From positions 1,996,501 to 2,060,500 of the forward strand of contig NZ_LT607750.1 of the NCBI RefSeq assembly GCF_900090235.1: a stretch of DNA of 64,000 nucleotides. Reading direction: 5' to 3'. This DNA comes from Micromonospora echinaurantiaca (GTDB lineage: Bacteria > Actinomycetota > Actinomycetes > Mycobacteriales > Micromonosporaceae). Positions 32,410 to 41,800 of the stretch are shown one piece after another. The notes beneath the pieces are model-generated. The model was given only the letters and a program-made list of their open reading frames with translations. It was not told the DNA's origin and searched no databases. The translations under genes were made by a program, and so were the position numbers. Within the stretch, counting starts at the first letter, position 1. Each line of letters starts with the position of its first letter.

Positions 32410-34038
32410 GTGGCCCGACTCCTCGACGAGCTGGTGCGGGACCGGGCCGGCGAGCCGGCGCTGGCCGACCGGCACCGCCGGCTCGACTGGTGGGCGCTCA
32501 ACGACCGGGTGAACCGGTGGCTGCGGGTGCTGCGCGACCACGGCCTGTCGGTCGGGGACACCGTGGCGGTGGTGGTCGGCAACCGGGTCGAGGTGTTCGA
32601 GGCGTTGCTCGCCGGCCTGCACGGCGGCCTGCGGGTGGTCCCGGTGAACTGGCACCTCACCGCGCCGGAGCTGCGCCACATCCTGACCGACTCGGCCAGC
32701 CGCGCGGTGCTGGTGGACGCGTCCCGGGCCGCTGTCGTCGCCGCCGCGCTGCGGCCGGACGAGTGCCCGGTCCGGCTGCTGGTCGGCGCCGCCGAGCCGC
32801 CCGGCTCCGCGCCCGTCGAGGCGTCGCCCGGCTCCGCGCCCGTCGAGGAGTCGGCGGGCCACGGCGCGGCGACCGGGTTCACCCCCGTCGAGCCGTTGCT
32901 CGCCGCCGCCGACGGGGCGGAACCGCCGGGGCAGGTCTGCGGGTCGGTGATGCTCTACACGTCGGGCACCACCGGGGCGCCGAAGGGCGTGGTCAACGGG
33001 GTGTTCCGGCAGGGCGAGCCGCTCGCCGGGGTCGGCCGGCTGCTGGCGTACGCCGGACTGGTGCTGAAGGTGCCGGCCACCGGCCGGGCCCTGCTGGTCG
33101 GCCCGTGGTACCACTCCGCCCAGCTGTACTTCGCGCTGCTGCCCCTGCTGCGCGGCTGCGAGCTGCGCATCGAGGAACGGTTCGATCCGGAACGCACGCT
33201 GCGACTCATCGACGCCGAGTCGGTCAACCTATGCCACCTGGTGCCCACCCAGTTCGTCCGCCTGCTGCGGTTGCCGGAGCCGGTGCGCCGCCGCTTCGAC
33301 GGCGGCAGCCTGCGCCGGGTCTGGCACGGCGGCGGGCCGTGCGGGCCGGAGGTGAAGCGCCGCATGATCGAGTGGTGGGGCCCGGTGGTGGTGGAGTACT
33401 ACGCGGCCACCGAGGGCGGCGTGGTGACCCTCATCGAGGCCGAGGAGTGGCTGGCCCGGCCGGGCAGCGTCGGGCGGGCCGTGCCACCGACCCGGATCCT
33501 GGTGGTCGGGCCGGACGGCGCGGAACTGCCCCCGGGTCGGGTCGGCCGGGTCTTCTTCCGGCGTGGCGCGGCGCAGGATTTCCACTACCACGGCGACCCC
33601 GCCAAGACCCGCGAGGCGCACCTGGCGCCGGGCGTCTACACCTACGGCGAGCTGGGCTACCTCGACGGCGACGGCTACCTCTTCCTCACCGGACGGCACA
33701 GCCAGACGATCGTCTCCGGCGGGGTGAACGTCTACCCGGCCGAGGTGGAGGCGGCCCTGCTGGCCCACGAGGCGGTGCAGGACGTGGCAGTGCTGGGGGT
33801 GCCCGACGAGGAGTTCGGCGAGCGGGTGTGCGCCCTGGTGCAACTGACCGGGCAGGGGCTCGCCGCCGCCGACGCGCCGGCCACGCTGGACCGGCACTGC
33901 CGCACCCGGCTGGCCGGGTTCAAGGTGCCCCGGGTGTGGCGGGTGGTCGACCGGCTGCCCCGCGACGAGACCGGCAAGCTGCGCCTTGAGGCGCTGCGCT
34001 CGCTCGCGCCGCGCCCGCCGGCCGCCGCGCGCACCTAG
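32410..34038 (+). CDS. Acyl-CoA synthetase (ANL superfamily)
   Basis: 542 residues from GTG 32410, 2 bp after the aldolase stop. P-loop-like VMLYTSGTTGAPKGV, YYAATEGG, the hinge GRHSQTIVSGGVNVYPAEVE and catalytic Lys in DETGKLRLEAL are intact. It activates a carboxylic acid with ATP and CoA. A linker insertion near residues 130-148 contains an almost exact 9-residue duplication (PGSAPVEAS / PGSAPVEES), encoded by a 27-bp direct repeat at 32799-32848. Together with the aldolase it forms a two-gene unit. Confidence 0.9.
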   Translation: MARLLDELVRDRAGEPALADRHRRLDWWALNDRVNRWLRVLRDHGLSVGDTVAVVVGNRVEVFEALLAGLHGGLRVVPVNWHLTAPELRHILTDSASRAVLVDASRAAVVAAALRPDECPVRLLVGAAEPPGSAPVEASPGSAPVEESAGHGAATGFTPVEPLLAAADGAEPPGQVCGSVMLYTSGTTGAPKGVVNGVFRQGEPLAGVGRLLAYAGLVLKVPATGRALLVGPWYHSAQLYFALLPLLRGCELRIEERFDPERTLRLIDAESVNLCHLVPTQFVRLLRLPEPVRRRFDGGSLRRVWHGGGPCGPEVKRRMIEWWGPVVVEYYAATEGGVVTLIEAEEWLARPGSVGRAVPPTRILVVGPDGAELPPGRVGRVFFRRGAAQDFHYHGDPAKTREAHLAPGVYTYGELGYLDGDGYLFLTGRHSQTIVSGGVNVYPAEVEAALLAHEAVQDVAVLGVPDEEFGERVCALVQLTGQGLAAADAPATLDRHCRTRLAGFKVPRVWRVVDRLPRDETGKLRLEALRSLAPRPPAAART

Positions 34039-34064
34039 CCCCGGGTGTCGCCGGCGGCGCGCGC

Positions 34065-35459
34065 TCACCCGAGCCGGGTCTTCTGCACCTTCCCGAGGGC
34101 GTTGCGGGGCAGCGCGTCAACCAGGTGCACCCGGCGCGGTCGTTTGTGGACCGACAGCAGCCGGGCCACGAAGTCGATCAGCTCCGGCTCGGCCACCCCG
34201 TCGCCGACCACGTACGCGGTGACCTGCTGGCCCAGCACCGGGTCCGGGGTGCCCACCACCGCCGCCTCGCGTACCCCGGGGTGGGCCAGTAGCGCCTCCT
34301 CGACCTCCCCGGCGCCGATCCGGTAGCCGCCGCTCTTGATCAGGTCAGTCGACGCGCGCCCGACGATCCGGTGCCGACCGTCCGGGCCGATGGTGGCGAT
34401 GTCGCCGGTGCGGTACCAGCCGTCGCCGGTCCGGGTGGCGGCGTCCGCGTCCGGCCGGTTGAGGTAGCCGTCGAAGAGCGTCGGCCCCCGGACCAGCAAT
34501 TCGCCCATCGCCGAGCCGTCCGCGGGCAGCGGGTCGCCGTGCTCGTCGACCAGCCGGGTGCCGACCCCGGGCAGCGGCCAGCCCACCCAGCCGGCCTCGC
34601 GGGGGCCGTCCGCCCGGGCGCTCACCGTGATCAGGGTCTCGGTCATCCCGTACCGCTCGGCCACCCGGTGCCCGGTGAGCGCGCGCAGGCCGTCGAAGAC
34701 CGCCGCCGGCAGCGCCGCGCTGCCGGAGACCAGCAACCGGGCCCGGCGCAGGGCGCGGGCGGCGGCCGGGTCGGCGCAGATCCGGGACCAGACGGTCGGC
34801 ACCCCGAACAGCAGCGTCCCGCCGGCGGCGGCGTACCGCTCGGGGTGGGGGCGCCCGACGTGGTCCAGCCGGCTGCCGTGCCGCAGCGGTCCGAGCAGGC
34901 CCAGCACCAGTCCGTGTACGTGGAACAGCGGCAGCCCGTGCACCAGCAGGTCGTCCGGGGTCCAGGCCCAGGCGTCGGCGAGCCCGTCCAGGCAGGCGGC
35001 GATCGCCCGGCGGGAGAGCAGCACGCCCTTGGGTAGCCCGGTGGTGCCGCTGGTGTAGAGGATCAGCGCGGGCCGGTCCGGGGCGGGCACCGGGTGGCTG
35101 GTCGAGGAGCGCAGGTCCGGTGACACCGGGACCACCGGCAGGTCGCCGCCGACGTCGTGCCCGGTCGCGGCCAGCACCGCGGCCGCCGCGGAGTCCCGCA
35201 GGATGTGCTCGCGTTCCATCGGGCCGGCGTCGGGCGGCAGCGGCACCACGGTGACGTCGGCCAGCAGCGCGCCGACGATCCCCACCACGGTCTCCAGTGA
35301 CGGGGTGGCCAGCACGGCCACCCGATCCAGCCCCCGGACGCGGTCGGCGACCGCCGTGGCGCTGGCCAGCAGCCGCGCCCGGGAGATCGACCGCCCGGCC
35401 ACCCGGACCGCGTCCGGGCGGTCGTCCGCGGCCGTGGACAACGCCGTCAACAGGGTCAC
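34065..35459 (-). CDS. Acyl-CoA synthetase resembling malonyl-CoA synthetase (MatB)
   Basis: 464 residues from GTG 35459, 8 bp after gggagg. LILYTSGTTGLPKGVLLS, LFHVHGLVLGLLGPLRHG, GHRVAERYGMTETL and IVGRASTDLIKSGGYRIGAGEVEEALL follow MatB-type enzymes, which load malonate or methylmalonate to give extender units. The overall length also fits MatB (about 480-500). The acid preference is an inference; residues that select malonate were not checked. It converges on the previous synthetase and diverges from the giant gene. Confidence 0.85.
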   Translation of the reverse strand: MTLLTALSTAADDRPDAVRVAGRSISRARLLASATAVADRVRGLDRVAVLATPSLETVVGIVGALLADVTVVPLPPDAGPMEREHILRDSAAAAVLAATGHDVGGDLPVVPVSPDLRSSTSHPVPAPDRPALILYTSGTTGLPKGVLLSRRAIAACLDGLADAWAWTPDDLLVHGLPLFHVHGLVLGLLGPLRHGSRLDHVGRPHPERYAAAGGTLLFGVPTVWSRICADPAAARALRRARLLVSGSAALPAAVFDGLRALTGHRVAERYGMTETLITVSARADGPREAGWVGWPLPGVGTRLVDEHGDPLPADGSAMGELLVRGPTLFDGYLNRPDADAATRTGDGWYRTGDIATIGPDGRHRIVGRASTDLIKSGGYRIGAGEVEEALLAHPGVREAAVVGTPDPVLGQQVTAYVVGDGVAEPELIDFVARLLSVHKRPRRVHLVDALPRNALGKVQKTRLG

Positions 35460-35829
35460 GTCGTGGACCTCCCAGACGCGGCGGGCGGTCGCCGGGGCGG
35501 CGGACCGGAGCCCCCGGTGGCGCGGGCCCGGCCCGACCGTAGCCACCACCGGACCGGGCGCACCACCCCGCCCGGGCCGCCGCCGGGCGTGGTCGTTCCC
35601 GGTCACGGCGAGCCGGCGGCGCCGGATCGACCGAGGGCCGGACGCCGAGCGTCCAGTCTGTAGGGTCTGTGGTGCGGCCCCGCGCCGCGGCCGGCTCCGC
35701 GCCGGTCTGCGAGGCGGCCTACTGTCGGGATTCTGCCTGTGCGAGCCCGCCGGTCAGCAGCACAGTGGAGGGACGGCGCATCGGCGGGCGTGGCGCCGAC
35801 GGCTGCCGCGCATCCTACCGGGCCTGGGG
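35460..35829. other. Divergent intergenic region before the giant gene
   Basis: About 370 bp without a supportable gene. TAGGGT at 35661-35666 could be a -10 box, but no good -35 is placed. No ATG, GTG or TTG in frame with the giant gene was found between here and 35830. Confidence 0.4.
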
Positions 35830-38800
35830 GTGAGCTTGAGCATCACGGAGGAGGAGCCGCCCCGGACGGATGTCGCGGCGCAGGCGCTCGTCGCCGTCGT
35901 CGACGCCGACGCGCACGACGCGCTGGCCGCTGTCCCGGGGTCGATCCTGCGCGACGCCGCGGTGGCGGCGGCCCTGCTGGTGCGCGAGGCCGCGCTGCTC
36001 GCCTCCATCGTCACCCCCGACGACCGGCGTCGCGACGAGGCCGGGTCGCGGGCCGTACGGCTGCTCGGCCGGCTCTGCGACGCGGCGTACGCGGGCGAGG
36101 ACCACCAGCTCAGCCAGCTGCTCGACTGGTTCGCCAGGGCGTGGCTGGGCCGCCCGTTCAACGGTGCCATCTACGGCGACCGGCACCTGCCCGAGGCAGT
36201 GCACGCCCCGCTCGCCGCACTGACCGAGCAGGCCGGCGAGGCGCCGGTGATGATCTGCGCGGCCGCACACCGGGAACTGGAACGGGTGCTGGCCGAGCTG
36301 GAGCGGGACGCGTCCCGGCTCAGCGCGATCGACCGGGAGGTGACCGGCCCGCTCTTCGTCCGGCCGGTGCGCGAGGTGATCGAGGCGGCCCGGGCCGGGC
36401 AGCCGCACGACGCCGGCCTGCTCGCCGAGCGGCCGGAGGACCTGGTGGCCGCCGTCAACCGGACGCTGCGCGAGCCGATCCCGACGAACGGCCGGCGCTG
36501 GCCACTGCTGGTACGGGCGACCGAACAGATCCAGGACCACGTACGGCGGTCGATCGAACTGGGGCGGCTCGCGCAGGGCGCCGTCGCGCCGCCCGCCGTG
36601 CCCGGTGACACCCTGCCCGCCCCGCTGGACGAACTCGTGGCCGTCGCGCTCACCGCGGCCGAGCCGCCGCCGGTCGGCGAGCGCCTCCCGGAGACGCTGG
36701 CCCGGGCCGCGCTGGCGCACGCCGGTACGCCCGAGCTGGGTTGCCGGGTGGCCGGCGTGCTGGAGGGCCTGGACATCGCGACGGCCGAGGTGGAGGAGGC
36801 CCTGTCCCCGTTGCAGGACCTGCACGAGCGGGTCCTCGAATACGCCGCCCGCTGTCCCGACGACGCCGAAGTGGAGGAGGTCGCCGCGCTGATCGGCGCG
36901 GGCATCGCCGACTGCGACCTCGGGTACGCCCGCGACGGCCTCGACCTGCTCGCCGTGACGGTGCGCGGCGCGGAGCTGCGGCGGCGGCTGACCCGGACCG
37001 GCAACCGGATCGAGGCCATGCCCCCGGACCTGGCCGGCGGCGCCGGCCCGCACCTGCGGGCCGCCCGGATCGCCGTCGCCGAGCAGCGGTTCGAGGACGC
37101 CGAGTTCCACCTGACCGAGATCGACGGGCTGACCGGTCCGCGGCCGCGGACCGGCCCGACCCCGCGTCCGCCGGCGGCGCCGGCGACCCCCTCGCTGGCG
37201 GACTTCAAGCGCCGCCGCGACGGGTCCGACGTCCCCACCCTGTCGGCGATCGAGCAGGCCGTCGCCGACGGCGACCGCGACGAACTGCTCGCGCTGGCCC
37301 GCCGCCTCGGTCGGCCCGACACCGTCGAGCTGGTCGACGCGATGATCGACCGGTTCGCCACCGACGGTGAGGTGGCCGAGGCGCTGCTCTCCGGCCTGCC
37401 GCCCCGGCAGCGGCCCGCGGTGCTGCACCGGCTGGCCGAGGTGCGCCGCGCCCGTGGCGACGAGGCCGGCGCCGAGGAGGCGGCGCGGCGCAGCCGGCCC
37501 CCGGTCCCACCGGCCGAGCTGACCGTGGCGTCCCCGCTGCCGGCCGCCGACCTGCTGGTGCCGCGGATCAACTCGTCGACCGGCGCCGACGACGCCCGTC
37601 CGTCCGCGACCGAGCTGGCCGACGCGCTGGCCGACGAGACCCGCGCCGGCTCCGCCATCTCCCTCGGCTGGGCGGTCGGCCAGTACGTCTTCGCCGGTGA
37701 CCCGCTGCGCGGCCTGGAGCTGTACCGCGAGTGCGCGGAGCGCTTCTACGGCAACGCGACGTTGGCGTGGAACCTGGGCTGCGCGTACGCCGCGGTGGGC
37801 TGCCGGGACGAGGCGGTCGGCGCGCTGCGGTACTTCCTCGACATCATGGCGGACCGGGTCCCGGCGGAGCAGCGCGCGGCCCTCACCGAGTTCCTCCGCC
37901 ACAACGGCGTGCCGGCGCCGGAACCGACACCGCCCCCGGTGCCGGTGGCCCTGCCGCAGCACGTCATGCAGGCGCAGGAGAAGGCCGCGAAGGCCCTCTA
38001 CGAGCAGGGCCAGGCCGAGGCGGCGCTGCGCCGGATCCGGCGCCTGCTGCGGCTGGCCCCGCACTCGCCCGGCGCCTTCCTGCTGCTGCGGATCTGCCGG
38101 GAGCAGCGCTGGCTGGACCAGGCCCGCGAGGCGGTCGCGGAGATCGCGGCGGCCGGGGCCGCGAACTGGCGTCACCACTACGAGCTGGCGCGGATCGCGG
38201 TGGAGGTCGACGCCGCCGACCTCGCGGAGGAGCACCTGCGGACGGCCGCCGACCTCGGCGCGTCGATGGACGAGCTGTACCGGTTGCGGCAGCGGATCGG
38301 CGCCGGCGGGCCGGTGGCCGGGGCGCGGCTGGACGGCGCGGCGGAGCCGGCGACCGGCGCCTCGGCGCTGCCCCCGCTTCCGCAGCCCCGCGACCTCGTC
38401 CGCGAGGTGCGCGCCGCCATCGCCGACCCATACGACCCGTCGCACCTGGTGGGACTCGCGCGCCAGGCGCTCATGGTGATGCCCTCGGCCGCCACGGTGA
38501 TCGTCGACGAGGTACTGGCCGCGCCGCACGCCGACGAGCTCGTCGGCGAGCTGGTGCGGTTCCTGCCGGCCGAGGGCCAGCTCACCGCCGTGCTGGTGCT
38601 GGCCCCCGAGCTGGGCCGCGCCGGCCGCACCCGGGACGCGATCGACCTGCTGCGGGGCGTGGAGACCGTGGCCCGGCCGACGGAGCTGCCCCGGGTGTGG
38701 TTGACCCTGCAACGGCTGATGCGGGACGCGGGCATCGACCCGGACGGCGAGCCGGGCGGCTGGCTCCGGTTGCCCGCCACGCCCGGACCGCCCCGATCGG

Positions 38801-41800
38801 ACGGTCCCGCGCTCGCCCCGCCACCGTGGATCACCGAGATCGCCGTCACGTCGGGCACCCCGCCCGCCGTCCACCGGGCCCATCAGGTGCAGCTCGAGCA
38901 GGGTCCGGCGGCCGCGGCGCAGCTGTGGCGGGACGCCGTCGCCGCCGGCTTCGGGCTGGCGCTGCCCAACGCCCTCGGCACGCTGGTGCTCACCGGCCGG
39001 GCGGCCGAGGCCGTGGCGCTCTACCGGCAGACCTCCGACCGCCTCTACCTGGTGGCCAGCGCGGCCTGGAACCTCGGCTGCGCCTTCGCGTACCTCGGTG
39101 ACCTGGAATCGGCCGGCGCCGCCTTCGAGTACCACACCCGGGTCACCTCCCGGACGTACCTGCCCGAGCAGCGGGCCGCGCTGGAGCGGCTCTTCGCCGA
39201 GTTGGGCCGCCCGCTGCCGATGCCGGTCGCCCACCCCGGGTGGCGTCCCGTCCCGTCGCCCCGGTCGGCGCCGGCGGGCGGCGTGTCGGCTGCCCGCGCC
39301 GTCGAGGCGTTCCGGCGCGCCCCGGACGCGCACCGGTTCATCGTCGCCAGCTCCGCCCTGCGCGCCGAGATGGCCGATGCCCCGCCGGACCGTCGGCGGC
39401 TGCTGCTGGCCCAGATCGAGGAGATGTTCGCGGAGCTGCCGTCGCCGACGGCCCACCCGTACGCCGAACACATCCGTGCCCTGGCGCTCGCCGGAGAGGA
39501 CCAGCGGGCGTGGACGATGGTGCTGGACTGCCTCGACCGGTTCGACCTCGCCGCGGAGCTGCTCGCGCCGGCCCTGGCGCTGGCCACCGGCCGGGCCCGG
39601 GTGACCCAGCTCGAGGAGATCCTGACCCGGCAGGCGGACGGCGGGGACTACACCCGCTACCTCACCCTGGCCAAGCTCGCCCGCAAGCGGGGCGACGGCC
39701 CGGCCCGCCGGCGGTACGCCGAGGCCGCGCTGCTGCACAACCCCTCCTCGGCGGAGGCGCGCAAACTGTTGGGCAGGGGCGCCCCGCCGGCCGAGAACAG
39801 GCCGATCTGGGAACGCCGGTCCGCCCTCGAGGACCTGGTCCGGTCGATGACCACCCGAGAACCCGTCGAGGTGCTCAAGCAACTGCCGGACTACTCGGCC
39901 GAGATCAAGCGGCTGGAGAGCCGGGCGGTCGACGTGCTCACCCCGTACCCTCCGTGCGACGAGTTCCTGGACATCGAGGACGAGGCCCGACCCGCGGTGG
40001 ACGCCGGGATCCGGGCCGCGCGCCACGAGGACTGGCCGCTCGCCGCGACCGAGTTCGGCGCGGCGCTGCAGCTCCAGCCGCGGCATCTCGGCGTGGCCCG
40101 GAACACCGCTGGCGCGTTCATCCGCCTCGGGCGGCTGTCGGACGCCCGGGCCATCGCCGAGTCGATCTCCTACAGCCACCACGGCAGGCTGCTGCTCGCG
40201 CAGCTCGCGTACGCCGAGAAGGACCTGGACCGGGCCGCCGACCACCTGGCCGAGCTCTCCGTGGCCGGCGTTCCGGAGGCGAACGCGTACGCGTTCGGCC
40301 TGGCCGGCCTGCGCCTGCACCTGCAGAACCGGCCCCGGGAGGCCGCCGAGGCGCTGCTGCGCCGCGCCGAGGACGCCCTGCCCGGCCGCCCCGAGTTCTC
40401 CACCGCGATGGCCGCGGTGATCGCCGACAGCCACGGTCACGACGATCTCGTGCGGCGGGCCGTCGGCCTGCTGTTCACGCCGCGCCTGACCAGCCGACAG
40501 GCGGTCGACTGGGCGATCGAGCGGCAACGGTTGGAGGCGCTCGGCGCGCCGCACGCGCCCGAGCTGCGCCCCGCCGACCTGGAACGGTTGGTGGACCACT
40601 TCGCCGGCCAGGATCCGGTCCGGCTGCGGAACTTCCTCGACCGGCTGGCGGACCGGCTGCCCGCCGCCCGCAACCGCGAGGTGCGGCTGCTCCGCGCGCG
40701 GGTCGCCGAGGAGTGCGGCCTCATCGAGGACGCGTTCGCGGCCCGGTTCGGTCTGCTCGACCCGAACGCCCGGGACCGGCGGGCCATGCTCGACGACCTC
40801 ACCGCGTTCTGCGAACGCACCCTCTACCTGGAGGGGCTGGACCGGGTGCTCGAGGTCAAGCGGGAGTGGCAGCTGCTCACGCCGGTGGACAGCGACCGGG
40901 CGGAGGCGCAACGCAGCAGCATCGAGTACCGCAGGTCGGTCTACCGCGAGAAGATCAACGCCACCCTGTGGGAGATCCAGCGGATCAGGACCGACGACGA
41001 CATCGCCCGGGTCGAGCCGCCCCTGGCCGCGCTGACCGACCGGCTGCTCGGCTTCACCGAGGGCACCGGCGTCGCCCAGGCGGTCCACCGGCTCGCCGGG
41101 TTGTGGCGGCGCTGCGTGGAGCTGCTGCCCCAGGTCGGTGGCCCGGTCACCGACGTCGGGCTGCGCAGCGAGCTGCTGACCGTGCTGCGGCAGATCCGCT
41201 CGCTGCAGACCGGCCTCGGCTCCCCGGTGGTCGAGGAGGCGGCGGCCACCGTCGGCAAGTGGCTGTACGGGCGGTGGGAGCAGATCGCCCGCGACCAGCG
41301 CAGCTCCACCGGGGCGATCGAGGTGAACGTGCTCGCCGCCACCCGGATCGTCGGCGGGCCGGTGGAGGCGGTCGTCGAGTTCACCGCGCACGTCGAGGTC
41401 CGGGAGCTGCGGGTGCGGCTCGGCGGCCAGACCACCAACCTCGGGCGGATGGACGCCGAGGAGCAGCGGACCGAGGGGTTCTGCGCGGACGTCGCCGCGG
41501 ACGACGTGAGCCTGACGGTGACCTTCCAGACCGCCGACGGCCTGCGCGACGAGATCGTCCGGCAGCTCGCCCTCGAGGTGGGCGACCAGCACGAGCATCC
41601 GGTCCGGTCGCTGTTCACCCCGAACGTCACCGCGACCGGGGACATGTTCTTCGGCCGCAACGCCGAGCTGGAGAAGCTGCGCCTGGAGTACGGCGAGGCG
41701 CACACCCGCAACGCCACCATCCGCAGCCTGACCGGGCCGCGGAAGGTCGGCAAGACCTCCCTGCTGCAGTGGCTGGAGACGGACGGCCCGCCGGAGAGCT

